From an uncultured Collinsella sp. (GTDB taxonomy: Bacteria; Actinomycetota; Coriobacteriia; Coriobacteriales; Coriobacteriaceae): 5,927 bases of DNA. A program made the position numbers and the translations under genes. Where the stretch lies: the NCBI GenBank assembly GCA_902465425.1, contig CABQNA010000100.1, forward strand, positions 1-5,927. The letters run 5' to 3'. This document shows, piece after piece, positions 1-5,927 of this stretch (its first letter is position 1; each line of letters starts with the position of its first letter). The notes beneath the pieces are model-generated. The model searched no databases, was not told where the DNA came from, and saw nothing but the letters and a program-made list of their open reading frames with translations.

Positions 1-487
1 GGCCGCAGATGGTGGTCGAAAGCACGCCAAGGTCAATCGTCAGGCCGCCGGGAAAACGAATCTCGGGGGCGACGCCGCACCAGTTAACGGCAAGTACCGT
101 AAAGGTGACACAGATAATGGTTAGGCCGATCATCTTGGCATGAGGCGTCAGACCGAGCGAGCGCCCATGCGTAACGGAGGTCAGGTCGTCGATCAGGCCC
201 AGCACGCCGGTCGCCAGCGTGGCGAGCAGCACGAGCACGAGCTCGGTGGTGAGCTTGCCCATCAGCAGGCAGGTCAGCGAAATCGCAACAAGGATGATGA
301 CGCCGCCCATGGTCGGCGTACCCTGTTTAATCAAATGACGCTTGGGGCCGTCGGCTCGGACCTGTTGGCCGATACCCTCGACCTTCAGCAGCTTGATCCA
401 CCACGGCATGAGCAGCAGCGCAATGGCAGCGGCGATGCCAAGCCCCAAAAAAGCCTGATACGTTGGATACGAGGGATTGCCGAACAT
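1..487 (-). CDS. mraY: MraY, phospho-N-acetylmuramoyl-pentapeptide transferase (N-terminal 162 codons, cut by window edge)
   Basis: MraY is an integral membrane enzyme. It transfers phospho-MurNAc-pentapeptide from the UDP precursor to undecaprenyl phosphate, giving lipid I. The ATG at 487-485 opens a frame that stays open to the window edge. The visible 162 residues are a little under half of the usual 320-360. They show a first hydrophobic helix (about residues 12-34), then the family signature around HLIKQGTPTMGG (51-62), a second helix (63-77), a third (82-99) and the Asp pair D100-D101 in GLIDDLTS. Next come LGLTPHAK with K118 (family position of a conserved Lys) and a fourth helix (about 119-136). 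The Asp pair belongs to the Mg2+/active-site region in this family. The later catalytic Asp and His segments lie beyond the edge. The start is 3 nt after the murF stop. A GGAAGG inside the end of murF lies about 13 nt upstream, which is long for a Shine-Dalgarno, so translational coupling to murF is likely. Confidence 0.96.
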   Translation of the reverse strand, partial: MFGNPSYPTYQAFLGLGIAAAIALLLMPWWIKLLKVEGIGQQVRADGPKRHLIKQGTPTMGGVIILVAISLTCLLMGKLTTELVLVLLATLATGVLGLIDDLTSVTHGRSLGLTPHAKMIGLTIICVTFTVLAVNWCGVAPEIRFPGGLTIDLGVLSTTICG

Positions 488-490
488 GGG

Positions 491-1915
491 CTAGCACACA
501 CCTTCCACAAAGCGGTCGAGCTCGACAAAGCGGGAACCCTTGACCAGTACAACATCATGCTTTTCAAGCGCGCCGCCCATGCGGTCGAGCACCTGCTGAT
601 AATCGGAGAACACCTGGATGCGGTCCTCGTCCATGCCCATCATGCGCGCGGCGTCGGCCATAAGCTGGGCCAGCTCACCACCCACGCACGCCAGCATGTC
701 GAGCTTCTTGGCGGCGGCATAGGCGCCCACGAGCTCATGCATGCGAGGAGCCTCATCGCCCATCTCGCCCATCTCGCCCAGGATCGCCATACGAGACCCC
801 GTGCACGAAAGCGAGCACAGCAGATCGAGGCCAGCAGCCATGGATTCGGCACTGGCGTTATAGGAATCGTCGATGACGCGGGCGCCGCTCTTGGCGCGCT
901 TGATCTCCTGGCGGTGACCGGTGATCGTGAGGCCTCTAAAGGCAGCATCGATCTGCTCGGGCGTCACGCCCAGGCGATAGGCAACTGCGGCGGCCTTAAC
1001 GGCATTTGGGACGGACTGCACGCCGGGGATGGCAAGCATGGTGTCGATCGTCTCACCCTGGCCAAAATCGAGCGTAAAGACCGGACGGCCTTCGTCATCA
1101 ACACGAATGTCGCGGGCGCGGACCTCATCATCGTCCGAGACGCCGGCCAGCATCACGTCGATACCAGCAGGCTGGGCGAACGTATCGCGAATGAACGGTG
1201 TAAAGTCGTCCTCGCCGCCCAAAACCAGCAGCGGCAAGAAGTCGCCGGCGGCGCACATACCCTGGACAATCTCGGCCTTAGCGCGGGCGATGTTCTCGCG
1301 GCTGCCCAAAATGCCGATGTGAGAGGTACCAATCTTGCTCACGATGGCAAGGTTGGGATTGGCGGACTGGGACAGGCGCTCAATCTCGTGGAAATGGTTC
1401 ATGCCCATCTCGAGCACCAGGACCTCGGTATCGGCCGGAGCGGAAAGCACCGTGAGCGGCATGCCGATCAGGTTATTGAAATTGCCCTTGGTGGCCCAGA
1501 CACGATAGCGCTTGGCGAGCACGGCGGCGAGCACGTCCTTGGTCGTCGTCTTGCCGATGGAACCGGTAATGCCAACGACCAGGCAGCCAAGCTCCAGGCG
1601 ATACGTGTGCGCCAAACGCAGCAGAAACTCCTCGGGATCATCGGTCAGCAGGATGGCGCACCCCTTGTCCTGCGCCATCGAGACCAGCTCGGCCTCGGGC
1701 TCACGCGTCATCACGACGGCGCCGGCACCCGACTGGACGGCACGGGAAGCAAAGTCATTGCCGTCGACGTTCTCACCGGGAAAGGCGACGAAAATCGTCC
1801 CCTCCGCGACCTGGCGCGAGTCGATAACGCACCCGCGGCATACCCGATCGGCTTCTCCCGTCACGGTTCGGGCCCCTGTTGCGGCCGCGAGGTTGTTGAC
1901 GGCGATCTCTATCAT
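491..1915 (-). CDS. murF: MurF, UDP-N-acetylmuramoyl-tripeptide--D-alanyl-D-alanine ligase
   Basis: MurF is a cytoplasmic ATP-dependent ligase. It adds D-Ala-D-Ala to UDP-MurNAc-tripeptide in the last soluble step of peptidoglycan precursor synthesis. The 474 residues are a usual length and show the three Mur-ligase domains. The N-terminal UMP/UDP-substrate domain (about 1-105) contains IDSRQVAEGTIFVAF (31-45). The central ATPase domain has the P-loop GITGSIGKTTTKD (115-127), GNFNNLIGMPLT (144-155), LEMGMN (168-173) and IGTSHIG (195-201). The C-terminal domain (from about 333) contains IDDSYNASAESM (348-359), GEMGEMGDE (380-388) and VLVKGSR (456-462). The GNFNN...GMPLT and YNAS.ESM motifs fit MurF better than MurE or MurC. 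AGGGGAG at 1927-1921, 5 nt before ATG 1915, fixes the start. One oddity is that the usual G-x-H-N-x-x-N segment reads PGVQSVPN (297-304), without the His. A tandem 9-base repeat underlies GEMGEMG. Confidence 0.97.
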   Translation of the reverse strand: MIEIAVNNLAAATGARTVTGEADRVCRGCVIDSRQVAEGTIFVAFPGENVDGNDFASRAVQSGAGAVVMTREPEAELVSMAQDKGCAILLTDDPEEFLLRLAHTYRLELGCLVVGITGSIGKTTTKDVLAAVLAKRYRVWATKGNFNNLIGMPLTVLSAPADTEVLVLEMGMNHFHEIERLSQSANPNLAIVSKIGTSHIGILGSRENIARAKAEIVQGMCAAGDFLPLLVLGGEDDFTPFIRDTFAQPAGIDVMLAGVSDDDEVRARDIRVDDEGRPVFTLDFGQGETIDTMLAIPGVQSVPNAVKAAAVAYRLGVTPEQIDAAFRGLTITGHRQEIKRAKSGARVIDDSYNASAESMAAGLDLLCSLSCTGSRMAILGEMGEMGDEAPRMHELVGAYAAAKKLDMLACVGGELAQLMADAARMMGMDEDRIQVFSDYQQVLDRMGGALEKHDVVLVKGSRFVELDRFVEGVC

Positions 1916-1920
1916 TGCAG

Positions 1921-1927
1921 CTCCCCT
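1921..1927 (-). promoter_or_regulatory. murF ribosome binding site
   Basis: On the coding strand AGGGGAG lies 5 nt before the ATG at 1915. It is one of the strongest Shine-Dalgarno sequences in the window. It indicates that murF is translated independently rather than only by coupling to ftsI, which ends 126 nt upstream. Confidence 0.8.
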
Positions 1928-1952
1928 GTAAACCTAATAATGCTATCGGCGT

Positions 1953-1958
1953 ATTGTA
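1953..1958 (-). promoter_or_regulatory. possible -10 element of an internal murF promoter
   Basis: The coding strand reads TACAAT here, one base from the TATAAT consensus, within GGGATACAATACGCC. A start point about 7 nt downstream would give a leader of roughly 30 nt with a good ribosome binding site. No -35 hexamer close to TTGACA sits at 16-19 nt spacing (at 17 nt the sequence is ACCACG), and there is no TG extended -10. If it is a promoter, it is weak or activator-dependent. A chance match in a 126-nt gap is quite possible. Confidence 0.3.
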
Positions 1959-1969
1959 TCCCAGCGCCG

Positions 1970-1993
1970 CACATGCGTGGTGCAGGGCATGTG
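1970..1993. repeat. perfect 7-bp inverted repeat in the ftsI-murF gap
   Basis: The arms cacatgc (1970-1976) and gcatgtg (1987-1993) are exact reverse complements separated by 10 nt. The centres of the two arms are 17 bases apart. The repeat lies 11-35 nt upstream of the candidate -10 hexamer, where a DNA-binding regulator could sit. As RNA it could form a short hairpin. No run of T follows it on the coding strand, so it is not a normal intrinsic terminator for ftsI. Function is unknown. Confidence 0.4.
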
Positions 1994-2041
1994 AACACCC
2001 TCATATGGGACAACAAACCACGCCCCAAAGATTGTAACCCC

Positions 2042-3907
2042 CTACTTCGTGTGCGGGATACCCAGCACGTCGAGCGCGTTGGCCATAATGGACTGGAACG
2101 GCACCGCAGCGGCATCTGAGCCGCTCGGCGTTCCGTCGAGCGTGATATAGCACAGCACCTTGGGCGATTGTGCCGGTGCAAAGCCCATAAAGGACGACAT
2201 GTAGTTCTCCTTGAGGTAGCCGCCGTTCTCGTCGGCACGTTCGGCCGTACCGGTCTTACCCGCCACGTCATAGCCGTCAACCGCGCCGCCAACGCCCGTT
2301 CCCTCGGACACGACCGTCTGCATGCACGATGTCACCTGGGATGCGGCGTCCTCCGAAATCGCGCGCTCGCCTTCACCCCAGTCCTTCTCGTCGCCTTTGC
2401 TGGACTTATAGAAGTGCGGTGTCATCATCACACCGCCGTTGGCGATGCCGCCCACGGCACGTGCGATCTCAATCGGCGAGACGGACAGTGCTTGTCCAAA
2501 GCTCATCGAGCCCAGCGTGGCGCCGTCATACTGGTCACGCTCCTTGACGATACCCAGGCTCTCGCCCGGAAAATCTACACCGGAGCTGTGACCGATGCCC
2601 CACTTGTCCACATAGGCGGCAAAGTCGTCGGCACCGATCTTGCGCCCCACTAGGACAAAGCCCACGTTGGACGAACGGCGCATCATCTCGCGCACATCCA
2701 TGGTCATGGCATAGTCGCGCTTGTCGGCATCGGTGACGGTGTCGTCGCCCACCTTGATGCTCGCCGGCACCTCAAACGACGTACTCGATCGCACGACGCC
2801 CAAGTCGAAGCCGGCGCCCGCCACGAGCGTCTTAAAGACCGAGCCGGGCTCGTAGGCGTCGGTGACCAGGCGCAGATTCATATCCTCGGTCTTGGCATTC
2901 TCCAGATCGGTCTGGTCGTAGGTCGGGTACGAGCAGGCTGCCAAAATCTCGCCTGTCGTAGGATCGGTGACCAGCGCCGAGCCGTTCTTGGCCTTAGTCT
3001 TCTCAACTGCCTCTGCCAGGGCATCCTCGGCCGCACGCTGGATATTGACGTCGAGCGTCGTCACGATATCAACGCCGTCGACCGCAGCCACCTTTTTATA
3101 GGCACCGCCCGCGATATAGCTGCCGTCCCTCGCGCGCTCGCGTACGAGAGAACCGTTCGTGCCGGTCAGAAGCTTGTTGTATTGCTTTTCGAGACCCGTC
3201 AAGCCATCGTTGTCTACATTCACTACACCCAGCACCTGCGATGCCAGATTGCCGTATGGATATACGCGCTTCATGGCCTGCTCAAAAAGCACGCCGGGCA
3301 GGTTCTTCTTCTCCAGCGCCGCAACATCGTCTTCGTCCACCTGGCGCTTGATATACACCCAGGTTCCATCGGACTCAACGAGCTTGCGGCAGGTCTTTTT
3401 TTCGATTCCAGTTGCCTTGACCAGCGCCGACACCGTCTTGTCAACATCCTCGACAAGCTGCGGGTTCACGGCGATGTTGCGACATTCGACCGACGACGCC
3501 AACACGTTGCCGTTGCGGTCGTAGATGGTGCCGCGTTTGGCATAGAGGGTCTGCGCAAGCAGGCGGCGCGCATCGGCACGCTCGCGCAGTTTATCGGCTT
3601 CGACAATTTGATAGTCGGCAAGGCGAAAGACGCCCAAGCCCAAGCCAAGCCCGATGAAGCCCATGACGGCTTTGCGGCGAGGCAGAGGTGCGCCTGTGAG
3701 CCATTCGGTCGACGAACTCTTGCGCGACCTGGTGTTATGCACTTGAGGGCCGCCCGAGCCGCGAAGTCGCGACGCCGGGTCGTTGCCACGGGACTGCCCG
3801 GCGTTGTAAGATTGCCGACCCGTTCCTTGATAACCAGAACGTCCCCGCGACGAGGGACGTCCAGAACCGCGGCCCCCATCGGACCCGCGGCGATAGTCAT
3901 TTGTCAT
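2042..3907 (-). CDS. ftsI: FtsI / PBP2b-type class B penicillin-binding protein, septal D,D-transpeptidase
   Basis: This protein is anchored in the membrane with its catalytic domain outside. It cross-links septal peptidoglycan and is expected to work with FtsW, FtsL and the rest of the divisome. The 621 residues run in this order: a basic Arg/Gly/Ser-rich cytoplasmic tail (1-79), one membrane helix (about 80-96), the PBP dimer/pedestal domain with AKRGTIYDRNGNVLA (123-137), and the transpeptidase domain (about 280-612). The active-site motifs are all present: S356-V-F-K359 in EPGSVFK, S412-S-N414, and K551-T-G553 in AGKTGTAE. No PASTA repeats follow; the protein ends soon after the fold. The ATG at 3907 is 17 nt after the ftsL stop. 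It has only a poor Shine-Dalgarno (GGTAG-like), so coupling to ftsL is likely. The next in-frame Met (82) falls inside the membrane helix, which supports the upstream start. An elongation-type class B PBP is possible from the domains alone, but the position points to FtsI. Confidence 0.95.
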   Translation of the reverse strand: MTNDYRRGSDGGRGSGRPSSRGRSGYQGTGRQSYNAGQSRGNDPASRLRGSGGPQVHNTRSRKSSSTEWLTGAPLPRRKAVMGFIGLGLGLGVFRLADYQIVEADKLRERADARRLLAQTLYAKRGTIYDRNGNVLASSVECRNIAVNPQLVEDVDKTVSALVKATGIEKKTCRKLVESDGTWVYIKRQVDEDDVAALEKKNLPGVLFEQAMKRVYPYGNLASQVLGVVNVDNDGLTGLEKQYNKLLTGTNGSLVRERARDGSYIAGGAYKKVAAVDGVDIVTTLDVNIQRAAEDALAEAVEKTKAKNGSALVTDPTTGEILAACSYPTYDQTDLENAKTEDMNLRLVTDAYEPGSVFKTLVAGAGFDLGVVRSSTSFEVPASIKVGDDTVTDADKRDYAMTMDVREMMRRSSNVGFVLVGRKIGADDFAAYVDKWGIGHSSGVDFPGESLGIVKERDQYDGATLGSMSFGQALSVSPIEIARAVGGIANGGVMMTPHFYKSSKGDEKDWGEGERAISEDAASQVTSCMQTVVSEGTGVGGAVDGYDVAGKTGTAERADENGGYLKENYMSSFMGFAPAQSPKVLCYITLDGTPSGSDAAAVPFQSIMANALDVLGIPHTK

Positions 3908-3924
3908 ACTCAGCTACCGTCTTG

Positions 3925-4395
3925 CTACTGAGCGGTCGCGGTCGCGTTGGCGCCCGCGGCTGCATCCTGCGAAAAGTCAAGTGTAACGCTCTCGCTGGGC
4001 TCCACCATGCCATAAGCGCCCGCAAGGTCGCGAATGCGCGTGTCGGCGCCATAGACCGAATGCATGACCTCCAGGTCGGAGCTCTCATCGGTCGCCTTTT
4101 CGAGCGTGCTGGTAAGCTCGGCGTTGCTGTTGAGCACCTGGGCCGTAACGCCGGCGAGCGCCACGCGGGCGACGCCAATCGTCATGAAGATAGCCGCAAT
4201 GATGCAAAACGTTTTAAGAACGCTCATGAAAACCGGGCTTACCGCCTGGTTTGCCTGACGGCCCGCGCCCGTGTAGACATCAAAGCGCGGCGCGCGCTGC
4301 TCACGGGGAGCAACGGGGGCCTGCGGCGTCTCACGATAGGCGGGCATGGCGTTCATATCATAGGCGAGTGCTGCGCTTGAAGTGTTGTAGCCCAT
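3925..4395 (-). CDS. ftsL: FtsL-like bitopic cell-division protein
   Basis: FtsL is a small single-pass divisome protein that normally forms a complex with FtsB/DivIC and FtsQ/DivIB and helps activate FtsWI. Sequence similarity in this family is weak, so the call rests on architecture and position between rsmH and ftsI. The 156 residues contain a Pro/Arg/Ala-rich cytoplasmic N-terminus (1-54) and a hydrophobic helix (about 57-83). An extracytoplasmic stretch likely to be coiled coil follows (about 84-112), then IRDLAGAYGMVEPSE (121-135). That last segment resembles the conserved end of FtsL/DivIC proteins, where a hydrophobic-Ala-x-x-x-Gly-Met-x-x-Pro pattern follows the coiled coil. The C-terminus is a low-complexity Ala/Thr tail (145-156). 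ATG 4395 is preceded by GGGAGG at 9 nt spacing. It ends 17 nt before ftsI. Confidence 0.8.
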   Translation of the reverse strand: MGYNTSSAALAYDMNAMPAYRETPQAPVAPREQRAPRFDVYTGAGRQANQAVSPVFMSVLKTFCIIAAIFMTIGVARVALAGVTAQVLNSNAELTSTLEKATDESSDLEVMHSVYGADTRIRDLAGAYGMVEPSESVTLDFSQDAAAGANATATAQ

Positions 4396-4404
4396 GATAT
4401 GCCG

Positions 4405-4410
4405 CCTCCC
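4405..4410 (-). promoter_or_regulatory. ftsL ribosome binding site
   Basis: GGGAGG on the coding strand, 9 nt before the ATG at 4395, supports that start. It can pair with an upstream CCTCCC in the same leader (see 4405-4464). Confidence 0.75.
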
Positions 4411-4464
4411 ATCCCGAGTACGTTGGTAGTGTGTTTAAGCTTCGTTTATGGTGCGAGCGGGAGG
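4405..4464 (-). promoter_or_regulatory. possible RNA stem covering the ftsL Shine-Dalgarno
   Basis: On the coding strand, CCTCCCG (4464 down to 4458) can pair with TGGGAGG (4411 down to 4405). That is six Watson-Crick pairs plus one G-T wobble, across a loop of 46 nt. The downstream arm is the ftsL Shine-Dalgarno itself. If it forms, it could lower ftsL translation unless something opens it. The gap is 90 nt (4396-4485), and I see no convincing promoter or terminator in it. The long loop makes this uncertain. Confidence 0.25.
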
Positions 4465-4485
4465 TCCAATATCGCGCGGTCGCGC

Positions 4486-5451
4486 CTACAGACGCTGCGC
4501 CACGCGGATTTTGGCTGATCTCGCCCGGGGGTTGCGCTCAACCTCATCAGGCTGGGCAACCAGGGGTTTGCGGGTGATGACCTTGAGTATCGGCACGTTG
4601 CCGCACACGCACACCGGAATCTCCGGCGGACACGTGCACCCCTGGCTCATCTCCTTAAAGTGGTTCTTTACGATACGGTCCTCGAGCGAGTGATACGAGA
4701 TGACGCAGATACGTCCGCCCGGGTTGAGCCACCTGGTGGCGGCATCAAGCCCTCGTTCGAGCACATCGAGCTCGTGATTGACCTCGATGCGAATGGCCTG
4801 GAAACTTTTCTTGGCCGGGTGTCCACCATGCCGACGAGCGGCAGCCGGGATACCCGCCTTGATGATCTCGACAAATTGGCCGGTAGTTTCGATCGGTTCT
4901 TGCTCGCGGCGGCGCACGATCTCGCGCGCGATCTGCGAGGCGAACTTCTCTTCGCCGTAGACGCGTAGAATCCGGGCGAGGTCGTGTTCGTTATAGGTGT
5001 TGATGACCTCAGCTGCGTTTAAGGTGTTATTACCCGGATCCATCCGCATGTCCAATGGGGCGTCCTCGTTATACGAAAAGCCCCTGCCAGGGATATCGAG
5101 TTGCGGTGACGAAACGCCCAAATCGAACAGGAAGCCATCGACCCCGGGCACCTCGGCCGAGCAAAGCAGCTCGTCCAAGTCGCCGAAGTTGCCCTTCAGC
5201 AGCTGGTGCGGAACGCCGGGAACCTCGCGGTCCAGACGGGCGCCAGCGGCCTCGAGGGCCATGTCGTCCTGATCGACGCCGAGCAAAAGGCCCGTCTCCC
5301 CCACCTGCGCGGCCATCTTTACCGAATGGCCGGCACCGCCAAGGGTGCAATCGCAGACAACGGAGCCGCTCTTTAGCCGCAGCGACTCAAGCACTTCGCC
5401 GAGCATGACAGGTTCATGCCGATATTCTTGTGTCAAGATCCCACGCTCCAT
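4486..5451 (-). CDS. rsmH: RsmH (MraW), 16S rRNA (cytosine-1402-N4)-methyltransferase
   Basis: RsmH is a cytoplasmic SAM-dependent enzyme that N4-methylates C1402 of 16S rRNA in the ribosomal P-site region. The 321 residues match the usual 300-330. Motifs in order are HEPVM (12-16), the SAM-binding DCTLGGAGHS (34-43), GVDQD (58-62), FDLGVSSPQLD (109-119) and GRGFSY (122-127). These are followed by the helical insertion domain (about 130-210), KKSFQAIRIEVN (214-225), ISYHSLEDRIVK (251-262) and the C-terminal NPRARSAKIRVA (307-318). A Cys cluster, C272-x-C274 and C281-x-C283, lies in the late linker. The gene starts 20 nt after mraZ. The Shine-Dalgarno before ATG 5451 is poor (AAGG about 13 nt away), so translation may be coupled to mraZ. 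The conserved HEPVM begins only 11 residues in, so the start cannot be much further downstream. Confidence 0.97.
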   Translation of the reverse strand: MERGILTQEYRHEPVMLGEVLESLRLKSGSVVCDCTLGGAGHSVKMAAQVGETGLLLGVDQDDMALEAAGARLDREVPGVPHQLLKGNFGDLDELLCSAEVPGVDGFLFDLGVSSPQLDIPGRGFSYNEDAPLDMRMDPGNNTLNAAEVINTYNEHDLARILRVYGEEKFASQIAREIVRRREQEPIETTGQFVEIIKAGIPAAARRHGGHPAKKSFQAIRIEVNHELDVLERGLDAATRWLNPGGRICVISYHSLEDRIVKNHFKEMSQGCTCPPEIPVCVCGNVPILKVITRKPLVAQPDEVERNPRARSAKIRVAQRL

Positions 5452-5471
5452 CCGTTACCCGTGCCTTGCCC

Positions 5472-5906
5472 TTACGAGAAGAAGAGGTCCAGCAGGGCCT
5501 CATCGTCATCGTCCTCATCGGCCGCGGCGCGATCCCAAACCTCAAGGTGGTCGTAGTTGCCCACAACCGTGACCTCGCGGTCGAGGTTCGCCTGCTTGCG
5601 GAGAGACTCGGAAAGACCGATACGACCGGCGCTGTCCACGTCCATCGACGTGGTGCGCTTGTTGATCGCCCTCATGAGCTTCTGGTCATTAATGTCACGC
5701 GGGTTAAAACCCTCGTGGCCCTCACGACCCGCGAAGAGGCCTTCGACCCACTTATCGAAGGCCTCGGCAGAGAACACGTACAGAGCATCGACATCCAGGG
5801 CTTTGAACACGCGAACGTGCTCTCCAAGCTCCTCGCGAAGGGGTGCAGGCAGGGACAGACGACCTTTTGCATCGAGATTGCGCTCGTATGCACCAGTCAT
5901 TCCCAT
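5472..5906 (-). CDS. mraZ: MraZ, dcw-cluster transcriptional regulator
   Basis: MraZ is a DNA-binding protein of the AbrB-like swapped-hairpin fold. In studied bacteria it forms a ring-shaped oligomer and controls its own operon through short direct repeats upstream. The 144 residues hold the two expected half-repeats: D12-x-K-G-R16 in NLDAKGRLSLPAPLRE (10-25), and DSAGRIGLSESLR (91-103). The DxxGR loops are the DNA-contacting elements of the family. NPRDINDQKLMRAINKR (68-84) fits the region between the halves. The C-terminus is a very acidic tail (DEDDDDE, 130-136) followed by a hydrophobic end, LLDLFFS. ATG 5906 has a strong Shine-Dalgarno about 6 nt upstream. The ATG two codons on is less well spaced. 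It is the first gene of the cluster. Only 21 nt of leader are in the window, so its operator and promoter are not visible. Confidence 0.96.
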   Translation of the reverse strand: MGMTGAYERNLDAKGRLSLPAPLREELGEHVRVFKALDVDALYVFSAEAFDKWVEGLFAGREGHEGFNPRDINDQKLMRAINKRTTSMDVDSAGRIGLSESLRKQANLDREVTVVGNYDHLEVWDRAAADEDDDDEALLDLFFS

Positions 5907-5911
5907 GTGCG

Positions 5912-5919
5912 CCCTCCCC
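5912..5919 (-). promoter_or_regulatory. mraZ ribosome binding site
   Basis: The coding strand reads GAGGGGAGGG upstream of ATG 5906, leaving about 5-6 nt of spacing. This purine run is the strongest Shine-Dalgarno in the window and fixes the first ATG as the start. Confidence 0.8.
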
Positions 5920-5927
5920 TCGGTTAC

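Larger units (their letters stand above)
1916..2041 (-). other. 126-nt intergenic region between ftsI and murF, with no murE
   Basis: This is the longest non-coding stretch seen between genes of the cluster. In many dcw clusters, including those of other Actinomycetota, murE lies between ftsI and murF. Here the gap is too short for it, and no MurE-like remnant is apparent. It holds the inverted repeat, the TACAAT hexamer and the murF ribosome binding site. I see no terminator with a T-tract after the ftsI stop. Confidence 0.75.

Noticed and set aside
758..782. Tandem repeat of catctcgcc
   Set aside because: It encodes the Glu-Met-Gly repeat of the conserved MurF GEMGEMGDE motif, so it is explained by protein sequence and is too short to be a separate element.
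1970..1993. The inverted repeat as an intrinsic terminator of ftsI
   Set aside because: The stem is only 7 bp with a 10-nt loop and is not followed by a T-tract on the coding strand.
140..2119. A very long plus-strand open frame (659 codons) opposite mraY, murF and the end of ftsI
   Set aside because: The minus strand here encodes MurF and MraY with all their signature motifs. The plus-strand translation shows no recognisable domain, and long antisense open frames are common in GC-rich coding DNA. It also runs across three separate genes and an intergenic gap.
3182..3931. A 249-codon plus-strand open frame opposite ftsI
   Set aside because: It is antisense to the FtsI N-terminus and pedestal domain. 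It shows no domain or credible ribosome binding site, and is a by-product of the coding bias on the other strand.
3901..4380. A 159-codon plus-strand open frame opposite ftsL
   Set aside because: The minus-strand frame has a good ribosome binding site, a membrane helix, a likely coiled coil and the right position for FtsL. The plus-strand product has no comparable features.
5907..5927. MraZ operator repeats upstream of mraZ
   Set aside because: MraZ boxes are TGGG-containing direct repeats in the promoter region. Only 21 nt of leader are present and none is seen in them.

Overview
The window is the 5' part of a division and cell wall (dcw) gene cluster. All genes lie on the minus strand, so transcription runs from high to low coordinates. 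The gene order is mraZ (5472-5906), rsmH/mraW (4486-5451), an FtsL-like membrane protein (3925-4395), ftsI, a class B penicillin-binding protein (2042-3907), murF (491-1915), and the first half of mraY (1-487, cut by the window edge). The DNA is GC-rich (roughly 60% by eye). The gene order, the Arg/Gly-rich FtsI tail and the Gly/Ala/Arg-rich protein style suggest a high-GC Gram-positive. An actinomycetote of the Coriobacteriia (Collinsella-like) is my best guess, but that is inference and not something the sequence proves.

Layout: a strong Shine-Dalgarno (SD) sequence precedes mraZ at the right edge, and the main cluster promoter must lie outside the window. mraZ and rsmH are 20 nt apart. A 90-nt gap separates rsmH from ftsL, and ftsL and ftsI are 17 nt apart. 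The ftsI-murF gap is 126 nt. It holds a perfect 7-bp inverted repeat and a -10-like hexamer, and it is where murE stands in most dcw clusters. murF and mraY are separated by only 3 nt. No RNA genes, mobile elements, CRISPR arrays or recognisable intrinsic terminators were seen.

How the genes work together: MraZ is the DNA-binding regulator of the cluster. RsmH methylates 16S rRNA. FtsL and FtsI are divisome membrane proteins acting in septal peptidoglycan synthesis. MurF makes UDP-MurNAc-pentapeptide, and MraY attaches that precursor to the lipid carrier as lipid I. These are well-known families, and I see no sign of an undescribed system. The points worth a second look are the missing murE with a possible internal promoter in its place, the basic low-complexity tail of FtsI, a possible RNA stem over the ftsL SD, and a changed nucleotide-binding motif in MurF.
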